Shown: positions 1 to 8,639, counted from the first letter of the stretch. The stretch: DNA of 64,000 nt from Tatumella punctata (GCF_039523735.1 NZ_BAAAFW010000060.1:182570-246569); one strand, 5' to 3'. Made by a program: numbers and translations. The notes: a model not told the origin generated them from the letters alone.

Positions 1-429
1 GAACAATTATTGCTGGGCTGTGTGGACACGGCGCTGATGGCTCAAAATGCAATGGTTGCCGCAGAATCTCTGGGGATGGGCGGGGTTTTTATCGGTGGCC
101 TGCGTAATCATCCTTATGAGGTGAGCGAATTACTTGATTTACCACGTTTTGTACTACCATTGTTCGGTTTATGTATTGGCTGGCCTGATGATCGTCCGGA
201 GATAAAGCCCCGGCTGCCCTTATCTTTACTGGTACACGACAACCAATACCAGCCCATGGATGCGCAAGAGCTGCAGGCATATGATCAGCATATTCTCGCC
301 TATTATCAGCAGCGCAACAGTAATGCCCGTCAGGAAAGCTGGAGCGGAATGATTCAGCGAATGCTTATCAAAGAAAACCGTCCGTTTATGCTTGATTTCC
401 TCCACCAGCAAGGCTGGGCCAACCGCTGA
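1..429 (+). CDS. nfsA: NfsA, oxygen-insensitive NADPH nitroreductase (C-terminal part)
   Basis: This is the last 142 residues of the major FMN-dependent nitroreductase, which reduces nitroaromatics and quinones with NADPH in the cytosol. The reading frame is open from base 1, so the start lies outside the window; E. coli NfsA has 240 residues, so roughly the first 100 are missing. The visible part shows the family's GMGGVFIGGLRN segment, the GLCIGWP segment and the C-terminal helical tail ending QQGWANR. In E. coli rimK follows directly and then ybjN; here rimK is absent and ybjN comes next after a 137-base gap. The identification rests on full-length similarity of the visible part. Confidence 0.9.
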   Translation, partial: EQLLLGCVDTALMAQNAMVAAESLGMGGVFIGGLRNHPYEVSELLDLPRFVLPLFGLCIGWPDDRPEIKPRLPLSLLVHDNQYQPMDAQELQAYDQHILAYYQQRNSNARQESWSGMIQRMLIKENRPFMLDFLHQQGWANR

Positions 430-444
430 GACCGGATGATTATC

Positions 445-480
445 GCCACCGGCAGTGATGGTACTGCCGGGTTCTGTGGC
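445..480 (+). terminator. hairpin after nfsA
   Basis: CCGGCAGT (449-456) pairs perfectly with ACTGCCGG (463-470). Outer arms GCCAC (445-449) and GTGGC (476-480) could extend the structure. There is no clear T-run directly after it, so it is a weak terminator candidate or a 3' stabilising hairpin for nfsA. Confidence 0.35.
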
Positions 481-566
481 TAAGATAGCGCTTTTTGCCT
501 GATATCATGGAGTTCACGGTGGTTTTTGCGTAATCTATTGCGCTGCCACTTCAGCCGGATATGAAT

Positions 567-1046
567 ATGGATACCCTTGTCAGACCCGAACTTGAGACAC
601 TGTGTGACTGGATGGATAAGCAACATATCGAGTGGTTCGAATGCGATAGTTGCCGGGCTTTGCATTTGCCTGCGATGCAGAATTTCGACGGGGTCTTTGA
701 TGCTAAACTGGATATTGCGGACAATGTCATCCTGTTTACCGCCAGAGCTGAGGTCAGGCCTTCGGCCTTATTATTACTGGCGGGTGAACTGTCTCAGGTC
801 AATGCCAGCTCTCTGACGGCAAAAGCCTTTCTGGATATTCAGGATGATACCCTGCCAAAACTGATTGTTTGTCAGTCCCTGAATATCGAATGTGGTATTA
901 CCCTGTCCCAGTTCACTTATTTTATGCAGCAAAGTGAAGCTCAGATTTCTATGATTATTATGGAAGCGTTTGCTAACCGGATGCTGATTTACCCTGATGA
1001 TCCTGACGGACAACCTCCTGTGCTTCATCACGCCATGCTGCACTGA
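567..1046 (+). CDS. ybjN: YbjN family protein
   Basis: YbjN is a small cytosolic protein with a type III secretion chaperone-like fold. In E. coli it has been linked to motility, exopolysaccharide and stress phenotypes; its molecular activity is not settled. The family block WFECDSCRALHLP is at residues 23-35 and the NASSLTAKAFLDIQDDTLPK block in the middle. I prefer the ATG at 567 (159 residues) over the one at 561, because it aligns residue for residue with the E. coli N-terminus (158 residues). Both have only a weak GGAT ribosome site. In E. coli the potFGHI putrescine importer lies between ybjN and ybjO; here they are neighbours. Confidence 0.88.
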   Translation: MDTLVRPELETLCDWMDKQHIEWFECDSCRALHLPAMQNFDGVFDAKLDIADNVILFTARAEVRPSALLLLAGELSQVNASSLTAKAFLDIQDDTLPKLIVCQSLNIECGITLSQFTYFMQQSEAQISMIIMEAFANRMLIYPDDPDGQPPVLHHAMLH

Positions 1047-1066
1047 TTTCGCCGACAGATTGCGGT

Positions 1067-1086
1067 TCACAACCCGCGGGTTGTGA
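1067..1086. repeat. 20-bp perfect palindrome between ybjN and ybjO
   Basis: Bases 1067-1086 form a perfect inverted repeat (TCACAACCCG and its complement) directly upstream of the ybjO ribosome-binding site (AGGAGG at 1091-1096). It may be a hairpin ending ybjN transcription, although only ATTAAC follows it, or a protein-binding site. The core ACAACCCGCGG recurs in the rpsA-ihfB gap at 44785-44796. Confidence 0.6.
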
Positions 1087-1104
1087 TTAACAGGAGGAGC
1101 GACT

Positions 1105-1584
1105 ATGTCAGCAACGCCTTTTTTTTCTGCCGGACGTTTACCGGCTCCGGTGCTTGCCGCCGCGATTGCTATTCTTCTGACGCGTCTTTTTAATCTGCTG
1201 ATGTTTGTTTTTCAGCCTGACGGAGCTCAGCACGGTGAGCTATTACCTCAGTTAAGTCTGCTACCCGGTTATCTGTTGCTGTTCAGCCTGGTGCTGGTGG
1301 TATATTTATCGGAAATTGCCAGTGCGGTTGCATTACTGGCGGGCAAACCCGGCGGAAGAAAAATGTTTATCGGTTGCCAGGGATTGCTGTTATTGCTGGT
1401 CATCGTGATCTGCTGGCCGGGGGACGGGGCACTGCCCGGTATCGATATGGAGGACGCACAACAGTTAGGCCGTCATCTGTTACTGCAAAAAATCCCTGAT
1501 GTACTTATTTTGCTGATGCTTTATATACCTGCCAGCAGCCATGGTTTCTTTAAAGGGCACAACCTTGCCGGAAGAACAGACTGA
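1105..1584 (+). CDS. ybjO: YbjO, small inner-membrane protein (DUF2593)
   Basis: A 159-residue integral membrane protein matching the E. coli YbjO family (162 residues), of unknown function. Hydrophobic segments lie at about residues 16-36, 51-79, 87-104 and 128-145, giving four predicted membrane helices. The family signature LLLQKIPDVLILLMLYIPASS near the C-terminus is conserved. The start is clear: an AGGAGG Shine-Dalgarno sequence 8 bases before the ATG. In E. coli the gene follows potFGHI; here that operon is missing and ybjO stands alone behind a palindrome. It converges on artM. Confidence 0.82.
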   Translation: MSATPFFSAGRLPAPVLAAAIAILLTRLFNLLMFVFQPDGAQHGELLPQLSLLPGYLLLFSLVLVVYLSEIASAVALLAGKPGGRKMFIGCQGLLLLLVIVICWPGDGALPGIDMEDAQQLGRHLLLQKIPDVLILLMLYIPASSHGFFKGHNLAGRTD

Positions 1585-1602
1585 GGGGGCAGACAGAAGT
1601 GT

Positions 1603-1626
1603 GCGGGTGAGCCGGAACCCACCCGC
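1603..1626. terminator. hairpin between convergent ybjO and artM
   Basis: GCGGGTG (1603-1609) pairs with CACCCGC (1620-1626) in the 50-base gap between the two convergent genes. Neither side has a convincing T-run, so it is a weak bidirectional terminator candidate. Confidence 0.4.
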
Positions 1627-1634
1627 CAGACAGA

Positions 1635-2303
1635 CTAATTACGTCGTTCAAACCGCAGGGCATAGTATTCGACACCGCGCATGAGTAAGGTCAGTAATCC
1701 ATTAACACACAGATAAATAATACCGGCGGCGACAAATACCGATACATCGTAGGTTCTGCCATATAATAATTGCCCTTCACCCATGACATCCATCAGTGTG
1801 ATGGTATAGGCCAGTGAGGTACTTTTAAAAATCAGTACCACTTCATTTGAGTACGCCGAAAGTGCGCGTTTAAAAGCATACGGCAGCAAAATACGCAATG
1901 TCTGGCCTTTACTCATACCGAGGGCGGCACAGGACTGCCACTGTCCGGAGGGAATGGCTTTGACAGCACCGTAAAACAACTGGGTGGTATAGGCGGCACT
2001 GTTCAGGGACAGGGCAAGGATGGCGCATAGCCAGGGCTGTGATAATAATGCCCAGAGTGTCGGATAGTGTTGTAATTGCGGGAACTGACCCGGGCCGTAA
2101 TAGATCAGGAAAATCTGTACCAGTAAAGGCGTACCGGTAAACAGGGTTATATAAATCCTGACCAGACGGCTGGCAAAAGGTTTTTTCAGTGCCAAAATCA
2201 GGGTAAAAATAACCGCCAGTATCAGGGCAATCACCATCGACGTCAGGGTAAGGAACAGGCTGATATGCAGGCCTTTCAGCAGTTGAGGAAAATACTCAGC
2301 CAT
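1635..2303 (-). CDS. artM: ArtM, arginine ABC transporter permease
   Basis: One of the two inner-membrane permease subunits of the arginine importer, 222 residues, the same length as in E. coli. Several hydrophobic helices are visible, and the cytoplasmic EAA loop of the HisM/polar amino acid permease family appears as the ALGMSKGQTLRILLP segment. It is the last gene of artPIQM. Its ATG overlaps the artQ stop in a TAATG arrangement, so translation is probably coupled. In E. coli artJ and rlmC lie just downstream; both are absent here. Confidence 0.95.
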   Translation of the reverse strand: MAEYFPQLLKGLHISLFLTLTSMVIALILAVIFTLILALKKPFASRLVRIYITLFTGTPLLVQIFLIYYGPGQFPQLQHYPTLWALLSQPWLCAILALSLNSAAYTTQLFYGAVKAIPSGQWQSCAALGMSKGQTLRILLPYAFKRALSAYSNEVVLIFKSTSLAYTITLMDVMGEGQLLYGRTYDVSVFVAAGIIYLCVNGLLTLLMRGVEYYALRFERRN

Positions 2304-3019
2304 TAAGCGTTCTCCTGTTCAAACCGGGTCGTGTGCTGTTCTATTCGCCGTAAGATAAACTGGCTGACCAGGGTAACAACCAGGTAAATTGCAGCAGCGA
2401 TTAAATACCAGGTAAAAGGCTGCTGGGTGCGGGTGGCGATACTTTTGGTCTGTAACATTAGATCATTAACACTGATGAGCGAAACCAGGGCCGTATCCTT
2501 TAACAGCACCATCCACTGATTTCCCAGTCCCGGCAGTGCATGCCGCCACATCTGGGGCAAAATCAGCCGACGGAAGATGGTCAGCTTTTTCATACCCAGT
2601 GCCTGGCCTGATTCCCACTGACCAGCAGGTATCGCTTTCAGGGCACCACGTAACGTCTGTGATGCATAAGCAGAATACAACAGCGATAATGCAATCACCC
2701 CGCAAAGAAAGGGGCTGACATTAAAGTCATTAATGGTCATCTGAATATGGAGCCGGGTAAAGCCCAGCGGGAGGGTAAATCCGTCGGATAAGGTCAGCAA
2801 CAGCTGGGAAGACCCGAAATAGATCCCCAGAACGACCAGAATCTCCGGCAAGCCGCGCAGCACGGTAACCAGCAGCGTGCCCGGCCATGCCAGGATTTTA
2901 ATCCGCAGTGATTCCCAGCCAGCAAACAGCATAGCCAGCAGCAGGCCAATCAGTAATGCGCAAACGGCAAGGCCGACGGTCATCCCGGCGGCGCTTGCGA
3001 GAGGAAGTAACTCGTTCAT
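2303..3019 (-). CDS. artQ: ArtQ, arginine ABC transporter permease
   Basis: The second permease of the arginine importer, 238 residues, which pairs with ArtM to form the channel. The EAA-loop motif is visible as ALGMKKLTIFRRLILPQ, followed by NQWMVLLKDTALVSLIS, typical of polar amino acid permeases. It sits between artI (6-base gap) and artM (1-base overlap). Length and order match E. coli artPIQM. Confidence 0.95.
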   Translation of the reverse strand: MNELLPLASAAGMTVGLAVCALLIGLLLAMLFAGWESLRIKILAWPGTLLVTVLRGLPEILVVLGIYFGSSQLLLTLSDGFTLPLGFTRLHIQMTINDFNVSPFLCGVIALSLLYSAYASQTLRGALKAIPAGQWESGQALGMKKLTIFRRLILPQMWRHALPGLGNQWMVLLKDTALVSLISVNDLMLQTKSIATRTQQPFTWYLIAAAIYLVVTLVSQFILRRIEQHTTRFEQENA

Positions 3020-3025
3020 CAGAAA

Positions 3026-3757
3026 TTACTGCTGGAACCATTTGTGGTAGATCGTCTGATAAGTACCGTCAGCTTTCACTTCTGACAGGCCTTTATTCAG
3101 GGACTGCTGCAAAGGCGTGTTGCCCTGACGGACGGCAATACCCAGACCGGTACCGAAATAGTCTTTATCGGTAACTTTGGCACCAACGGCGGCTAATTTA
3201 GGATCTTTTTTCAGCCATTCGTTAACCACCGCGGTGTCTCCGAATACTGCGCTCACCCGGCCATTCTCAAGGTCCAGCATAGCGTTCTGGTAACTGTCAT
3301 AAGGTACCATGGTGATTTCAGGGTGTTTATCGGTCAGGAACTTCTGGTGAGTTGTCCCATTCTGTACCCCGACCCGCATTCCTTTCAGGGCCGCGATATC
3401 CGCGACTTTTCCTTTCTGAGCGATAAATAATGCTGAGTTATCGTAGTATGGCTGAGTAAAGAGTACCTGTTTTTCACGATCAGGGGTGATATCCATTCCG
3501 GCCATGACTACATCATAACGGCGGAATTTCAGGCCCGGGATCAGGCTGTCAAACGACTGATTACTGAACTCGCAGGTAGCGTCAATTTTTTTACAAATCG
3601 CATTAGCCAGATCCACATCAAAGCCCTGGATTTTGTTATCGGCCCCGATAAACTCAAACGGAGGATAAGATGCTTCGGTGGCAAAGTGCAGAGTTGTTGC
3701 TGCAGATGCGCTTAAACTTACGCCGGCGAGCAGGGCAGCTAAAATAATTTTTTTCAT
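3026..3757 (-). CDS. artI: ArtI/ArtJ-type periplasmic arginine-binding protein
   Basis: A periplasmic solute-binding protein (SBP_bac_3 family) that captures the amino acid for ArtQMP. The start is the ATG at 3757, giving 243 residues, the same as E. coli ArtI and ArtJ. An upstream extension to 3841 is open but would precede the signal peptide and run into artP. The signal peptide covers residues 1-19 (KKIILAALLAGVSLSASA). The usual family opening LHFATEASYPPFEF and the GFDVDLANAICKK block follow. The locus has a single binding protein, whereas E. coli has artI plus a separate artJ. By position it is artI, but it may do the job of ArtJ, the documented arginine binder. Confidence 0.92.
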   Translation of the reverse strand: MKKIILAALLAGVSLSASAATTLHFATEASYPPFEFIGADNKIQGFDVDLANAICKKIDATCEFSNQSFDSLIPGLKFRRYDVVMAGMDITPDREKQVLFTQPYYDNSALFIAQKGKVADIAALKGMRVGVQNGTTHQKFLTDKHPEITMVPYDSYQNAMLDLENGRVSAVFGDTAVVNEWLKKDPKLAAVGAKVTDKDYFGTGLGIAVRQGNTPLQQSLNKGLSEVKADGTYQTIYHKWFQQ

Positions 3758-3770
3758 AGTTATTACCCGG

Positions 3771-4499
3771 TTAATGAGAAAGATAGTTGGCGAATTCAGG
3801 GGTCTGTGGCTGACTGAAATGGCTGGCATCCCCCTGTTCAATAATATGCCCGTTTTCCATGTAAACTACGCGGCTGGCGGTTTTTCTGGCAACTTCCACT
3901 TCATGAGTTACGATGACCTGAGTAATATTGGTCCGTGATAACTCACGAATAATGTCGACAACCTGGCCGGTAATTTCCGGATCAAGAGCAGCCGTAGGCT
4001 CGTCAAACAATAATACCTGTGGTTCCATCATCAGAGCCCTGGCAATGGCAACACGTTGCTGCTGTCCGCCTGAAAGATGCAGCGGAAAGCGTCCGGCAAA
4101 GGGGGTCAGTTTCAGCCGTTCCAGCAAGGTGCTGGCACGCTGGCTGGCAACGGCCTTATTTAATCCGAGAACCCGGCAGGGGGCTTCGGTCAGATTCTGC
4201 ATTACCGTCAGGTGTGGCCACAGATTGTATTGCTGAAATACAATCCCGACATTGCGGCGAAGTTCCCGAATCTCATTTTCTGCGGGTTTATTACGAAAAT
4301 TAAACCGGTTACCGGCAATAGAAAGTTCGCCGGAACGTGGCATCTCCAGTAAATTGAGTACCCGGAGGAGTGAGCTTTTACCTGCACCACTGGGACCGAG
4401 CAGAACCATCGTTTCGCCCTGCGGGCAATTCAGTTCGATATCGAACAGCGCCTGGTGATCGCCATAAAAGCAGTTAATCCCGTGAAGTTGAATACTCAT
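3771..4499 (-). CDS. artP: ArtP, arginine ABC transporter ATPase
   Basis: The cytosolic ATPase that powers the arginine importer, 242 residues as in E. coli. Walker A is GPSGAGKS at residues 35-42, the ABC signature LSGGQQQR at 142-149, and Walker B ends in DE at 166-167, followed by the family's TAALDPEITGQ. The start is the ATG at 4499 (MSIQLHGINCFYG), matching E. coli; a longer frame to 4550 has no family support. It is the first gene of artPIQM, so its upstream region carries the operon promoter. Confidence 0.96.
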   Translation of the reverse strand: MSIQLHGINCFYGDHQALFDIELNCPQGETMVLLGPSGAGKSSLLRVLNLLEMPRSGELSIAGNRFNFRNKPAENEIRELRRNVGIVFQQYNLWPHLTVMQNLTEAPCRVLGLNKAVASQRASTLLERLKLTPFAGRFPLHLSGGQQQRVAIARALMMEPQVLLFDEPTAALDPEITGQVVDIIRELSRTNITQVIVTHEVEVARKTASRVVYMENGHIIEQGDASHFSQPQTPEFANYLSH

Positions 4500-4570
4500 G
4501 CGCAAAAATTGAATAGTGGTAAAGTGCTCTGATAGTAACGTTGACGGCATAGTTATGCAATTATAGCGGT

Positions 4571-4584
4571 TGAAAATTATTTAA
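4571..4584. promoter_or_regulatory. possible ArgR box upstream of artP
   Basis: TGAAAATTATTTAA resembles the ArgR half-site pair TGAAT-N4-ATTCA, with 7 of 10 core positions matching. The art genes of E. coli are known ArgR targets. Only one degenerate box is seen here, whereas ArgR normally binds two in tandem, so this is tentative. Confidence 0.25.
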
Positions 4585-4653
4585 ATGCCTTGTGTGGATT
4601 GAAATACAGCAGAAAGTACGGTGCCGGTGTTGAATATTTTTGCGGGGTAACTT

Positions 4654-5496
4654 ATGAAATGTGTAACAGATATTCGCCCGCGAAGCTATCTCTTATGGCT
4701 GGCGATATTGCTTAGCGGATGCCACTCGCCGCCTATTGAACAACGTCAGGGCTACAGTGTTGACCACCAGATAACGGCGGCAGGACAACAGCCACGGGTA
4801 CAGATGGCTGTTATTCATTATACGGCAGAAGATAATGCCCGTTCTTTAGATATTCTCTCCCGGGGTAAGGTCAGTGCACATTATCTGATCCCGGAGATGG
4901 CCGCACGGCAGCAGATAAACGCCGACAGTTATCAGCTGGTACCGGAAACACAGGTTGCATGGCACGCGGGCAACAGCCGCTGGCGGGGCCTGTCTCATCT
5001 GAATAATATTTCAATCGGTATTGAACTGGTTAACCAGGGGTATTACCGAACCCCGGCAGGTTACCGCTGTGATGCTTATTCACCCCGGCAGATTGCGGTG
5101 CTGACAGCATTGCTGCAGGATATTATCGCCCGCTATGCCCTGCGACCGCAGAATATTGTCGGCCATAGTGATATTGCACCGCTGCGTAAACAAGACCCCG
5201 GTCCCTGCTTTCCGTGGGAAAAACTGGCAAAAGCCGGGGTGGGGGCATGGCCTGACAGCCAGAGTGTCCGTTTCTGGCTGGCAGGCCGGCAGCCGAGACA
5301 GCCTGCCGACCAGCGTGTTCTGCTGGGGTTGTTAAACCGTTATGGTTACCAGAGCGGAGATACGCTCTCTGCCTCTCAGCGTCAGATGCTGATTAAGGCT
5401 TTCCAGATGCACTTCAGGCCATCGCTGATCTCAGGCCTGGCGGATGCACAAACTGAGGCTATCGCACGGGCTTTGTTACAAAAATATGGCGAATAA
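4654..5496 (+). CDS. amiD: AmiD, N-acetylmuramoyl-L-alanine amidase lipoprotein
   Basis: A zinc amidase that cleaves the bond between N-acetylmuramic acid and L-alanine in muropeptides, anchored to the outer membrane by a lipid. The N-terminus has a lipobox LLSGC with the lipidated Cys at residue 23. The amidase_2 domain shows zinc ligands in VIHYT (His55) and GHSDIAP (His171), and Asp181 is in the expected third position. A PG-binding-like helical domain fills the last 70 residues. Length is 280 residues. Its stop codon abuts the stop of the convergent ltaE with no base between. The E. coli neighbours ybjP, ybjQ, ybjS and ybjT are missing. Confidence 0.93.
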   Translation: MKCVTDIRPRSYLLWLAILLSGCHSPPIEQRQGYSVDHQITAAGQQPRVQMAVIHYTAEDNARSLDILSRGKVSAHYLIPEMAARQQINADSYQLVPETQVAWHAGNSRWRGLSHLNNISIGIELVNQGYYRTPAGYRCDAYSPRQIAVLTALLQDIIARYALRPQNIVGHSDIAPLRKQDPGPCFPWEKLAKAGVGAWPDSQSVRFWLAGRQPRQPADQRVLLGLLNRYGYQSGDTLSASQRQMLIKAFQMHFRPSLISGLADAQTEAIARALLQKYGE

Positions 5497-6519
5497 TTAT
5501 CCGGCTGAACCGTCTGGTAACTGGCGGAGAAACGCTTTCCAGGCCGAGATTACCTGTTGTAACGCTTCGCGGCGGGTTTCGATATGGGTGACCAGCCGGG
5601 TACGTGGTGAAAAACTGATGCGGATGGCGTGCTGATCCATCCACTGTTGTAACGGAAGGACCATGCTCTCTGGCAGCCGGATAAACAGCATATTCGTGTG
5701 CTGGCTTTCTACTTCAACCCCCAGCTCAGTCAGCTGCTGTGCCAGCCAGCAGGCGTTATCATGGTCTTCAGCCAGCCTGTCGATATTATGGTCCAGTGCG
5801 TAAATCCCCGCAGCTGCCAGTATTCCGGCCTGACGCATGCCGCCCCCGGTCATTTTTCGCCAGCGGCAGGCTTCTTCGATAAACTCATGGCTGCCACACA
5901 ATAAAGACCCGACAGGTGCGGCCAGCCCCTTTGATAAGCATATGGACAGGCTGTCACAATATCGGCTCAGGCCCTCCAGAGGCTGACCCGTGGCGACTGC
6001 CGCATTAAATATACGGGCACCATCAATATGCAATGCCAGCTGCTGTTGCCGGGAAAAATCATACACTTCTTTCAGCCAGGGCAAGGGTAATGCTTTGCCC
6101 TGATGTGTATTTTCGATACTGATCAGCCGTGTGCGGGCAAAATGGATATCACGGGGTTTGATGGCTTGACGTATCTCGTCAAGTGGCAGTGTACCATCCT
6201 CGCAGGCGGTCACTGGCTGGGGTTGTATGCTGCCCAGAACAGCAGCACCGCCGGCTTCATATTTATAATTGTGGGCCTGTTGTCCGGCAATATATTCATC
6301 ACCACGCTGGCAATGGCTGAGCAAGGCAGCCAGGTTGGCCTGGGTACCGGAAGGAAAAAATAATGCGGCCTGTTTACCGCTTAATGCTGCTGCTTTTTCC
6401 TGTAGTGCATTGACGCTAGGATCATCACCATACACATCGTCCCCGGTGGGTGCAGACATCATTTTACGTAACATCTCCGTACCCGGCCGGGTAACGGTAT
6501 CACTTCGTAAATCAATCAC
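5497..6519 (-). CDS. ltaE: LtaE, low-specificity L-threonine aldolase
   Basis: A PLP enzyme that splits L-threonine and L-allo-threonine into glycine and acetaldehyde. It has 340 residues (E. coli 333). The N-terminal MIDLRSDTVTRP is diagnostic, HIDGAR at 164-169 carries the PLP-binding Asp, and the Schiff-base lysine is K197 in LSICLSKGLA. It follows poxB on the same strand, as in E. coli, but a hairpin lies between them, so it may have its own promoter. The C-terminus is a few residues longer than E. coli (PDGSAG). Confidence 0.95.
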   Translation of the reverse strand: MIDLRSDTVTRPGTEMLRKMMSAPTGDDVYGDDPSVNALQEKAAALSGKQAALFFPSGTQANLAALLSHCQRGDEYIAGQQAHNYKYEAGGAAVLGSIQPQPVTACEDGTLPLDEIRQAIKPRDIHFARTRLISIENTHQGKALPLPWLKEVYDFSRQQQLALHIDGARIFNAAVATGQPLEGLSRYCDSLSICLSKGLAAPVGSLLCGSHEFIEEACRWRKMTGGGMRQAGILAAAGIYALDHNIDRLAEDHDNACWLAQQLTELGVEVESQHTNMLFIRLPESMVLPLQQWMDQHAIRISFSPRTRLVTHIETRREALQQVISAWKAFLRQLPDGSAG

Positions 6520-6563
6520 TGGCTACTCCGCAGTTGCTGAAAAGGTGCCCGGCAGCGGGCAGA

Positions 6564-6592
6564 AACAGCAGCCACTGTCAGCGGCTGCTGTT
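6564..6592 (-). terminator. terminator-like hairpin between poxB and ltaE
   Basis: AACAGCAGCC (6564-6573) pairs perfectly with GGCTGCTGTT (6583-6592). On the minus strand the stem ends in GTTTCT, a short T-rich tail, just after the poxB stop. It probably ends or weakens transcription from poxB into ltaE. Confidence 0.55.
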
Positions 6593-6597
6593 CACTT

Positions 6598-8319
6598 TTA
6601 TCGTAACCAGTTGGTTTTTGCCAGATCTATAATTTCATCGCCGCGGCCGTTAATAATAGCCCGCAACATATACAGACTGAATCCTTTCGCCTGTTCCAGT
6701 TTTACTTTCGGCGGCATAACCAGCTCTTCCCGCGCTGTAGTGACATCTACCAACACGGGGCCGGGATGATCAAAAGCCCGGCGTAATGCATCACTCAGTT
6801 CTGAGGCTTTTTCAACATGGATCCCTTTAATATTACAGGCTGCAGCTATGGCAGCAAAATCAGGGTTCTCCAGTTCAGTACCTTCTGTCAGAAAGCCGCC
6901 AGCCTTCATTTCCATGGCGACAAATCCGAGGACACTGTTGTTGAAAATAATCAGTTTTACCGGCAGGTTATGCTGAGCAATAGATAATAAATCGCCCATC
7001 AGCATAGCAAAACCACCGTCACCGCAGAGCGCAACGACCTGTCGCCCGGAGTCAGCGGCCTGTGCCCCGATAGCCTGTGGCATGGCATTTGCCATTGAGC
7101 CATGATTAAAGGATCCCAGTAAACGGCGTTTACCGTTCATTTTCAGATACCTGGCCGCCCAGACAGTCGGCGTGCCGACATCACAGGTAAAGATGGCATC
7201 GTCACTGGCCAGTTCACTGATCTGCTCTGCCAGATACTGGGGATGGATGGCCTGTTTATCATTAGGAATGGCCAGTTCATCAAGGGCTTTGCGTGAGTCC
7301 TGGTAGTTGACTACCGCATTGTCGAGGTGCTTACGGTTTCGCTTCTCATCCAGACGTGGCAACAGTAACTGCAAGGTTGCTTTTACTTCACCGACCAGAG
7401 GTAAATCAACATGGCAATGGGCTCCCAGACTGCCGGCTGAAATATCCAGCTGAATCACGTTGGCCGCGGACGGATAAAATGCCCGGTACGGGAAGCGGGT
7501 ACCCAGCATCAGTAAGGTATCGGCATTTTTCATTGCGTGATAACCGGAGGAAAATCCGATAAATCCGGTCATACCGACATCATAAGGATTATCGTATTCG
7601 AGGTATTCTTTGCCCCGTAAGGCATGAACGATCGGCGCTTTAAGTCGCCCGGCGAGTTCAATCACCTCATGACGGGCACCGGCACAGCCGCTGCCACATA
7701 ACAGAGTGATGTTTTTTGACCGGTTAAGTATTTCTGCCAGGGTATTGAGTTGCAGCAGGGAAGGTACAGTCACAGGCAGTGCCGGAGGATACCACTCAGC
7801 AACCGCATTTTCCGGGGCGGCGGACAAGGCGATATCTCCGGGGAGCACAATGACCGAAACTCCGCGATCCAGAATCGCCTTACGCATTGCTATTGCCAGT
7901 ACCAGCGGCAGTTGTTCAGGGTTAGAGATCATTTCACAATAATGGCTGCATTCTTTAAATAATTCCCCGGGATGAGTCTCCTGGAAATAGTTACTGCCAA
8001 TTTCACTCGAGGGAATATGGGCTGCGATAGCCAGCACCGGAGTATTATTACGGTGACAATCAAACAGACCATTAATCAGATGTAAATTTCCGGGGCCACA
8101 GGAACCGGCACATACGGCAAGCTGACCGGTGATCATCGCTTCGGCGCCGGCCGCAAAAGCGGCGGCTTCTTCATGACGGGTGGACATCCATTCAATGGTT
8201 TTCAGGTTGTTCAGGCTGTCATTGATACCGTTCAGTGAGTCTCCAGTGACTCCCCAGATACGTTTTACACCGGCAAGCTCCAGACTTTTAACAATAAATG
8301 AGGCAACAGTACTTTTCAT
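6598..8319 (-). CDS. poxB: PoxB, pyruvate dehydrogenase (quinone), pyruvate oxidase
   Basis: A peripheral membrane flavoenzyme that oxidatively decarboxylates pyruvate to acetate and CO2 and passes electrons to ubiquinone. It has 573 residues (E. coli 572). The catalytic Glu lies in STRHEEAAAFAAGAE near residue 50. The thiamine diphosphate site GDGGFAMLMGDL is near residue 430 and ends in the usual NN. The C-terminal membrane- and lipid-binding tail KGFSLYMLRAI...LAKTNWLR is intact. A strong GGGGG ribosome site precedes the ATG. In E. coli hcr-hcp and about six more genes separate poxB from cspD; here only a 320-base gap remains. Confidence 0.96.
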   Translation of the reverse strand: MKSTVASFIVKSLELAGVKRIWGVTGDSLNGINDSLNNLKTIEWMSTRHEEAAAFAAGAEAMITGQLAVCAGSCGPGNLHLINGLFDCHRNNTPVLAIAAHIPSSEIGSNYFQETHPGELFKECSHYCEMISNPEQLPLVLAIAMRKAILDRGVSVIVLPGDIALSAAPENAVAEWYPPALPVTVPSLLQLNTLAEILNRSKNITLLCGSGCAGARHEVIELAGRLKAPIVHALRGKEYLEYDNPYDVGMTGFIGFSSGYHAMKNADTLLMLGTRFPYRAFYPSAANVIQLDISAGSLGAHCHVDLPLVGEVKATLQLLLPRLDEKRNRKHLDNAVVNYQDSRKALDELAIPNDKQAIHPQYLAEQISELASDDAIFTCDVGTPTVWAARYLKMNGKRRLLGSFNHGSMANAMPQAIGAQAADSGRQVVALCGDGGFAMLMGDLLSIAQHNLPVKLIIFNNSVLGFVAMEMKAGGFLTEGTELENPDFAAIAAACNIKGIHVEKASELSDALRRAFDHPGPVLVDVTTAREELVMPPKVKLEQAKGFSLYMLRAIINGRGDEIIDLAKTNWLR

Positions 8320-8639
8320 TTCAACCCCCGAAATGGTGTGTGCAGTAACAGCAGAGACAATTTTTCAGCAGAAATAATGAACAAAAGTGTAGCGCATATC
8401 ATGCACATCAGTGGCCGACAGCACGTATTTATCCGGTCACGGGGCTGTCAGGAGCTTACCGTCGAATACCGGATACCGGCGCCGGCGGGGGGGAATGTTG
8501 GCGAAAAAAGCTGTGCAATCAATACCGTTATGAGTACGAAAAAAACCGGACAGGGTACGGGGATGAATGGAATGCTTTGCAACACAGACACTGCCTGAAT
8601 TTAACGCACTGTGCGGGACAGTTTGCACAGCCCATAGGA
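8320..8639. other. gene-poor gap between poxB and cspD
   Basis: This 320-base stretch carries the poxB promoter region at its left end and the 3' end of cspD at its right. I find no recognisable gene. Open frames of 63 and 86 codons here have no ribosome site or family resemblance. A G-rich tract with CCGGCGCCGG lies near 8478-8487. It marks the site where E. coli carries hcr, hcp, lysO, aqpZ, ybjD, ybjX and macAB. Confidence 0.6.

Noticed and set aside
3758..3841. 28-codon N-terminal extension of the arginine-binding protein
   Set aside because: It would hide the signal peptide and overlap the end of artP; the shorter start gives the exact family length.
8437..8628. 63-codon minus-strand frame between poxB and cspD
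   Set aside because: Overlaps another random frame on the plus strand, has no ribosome site and resembles no known family.
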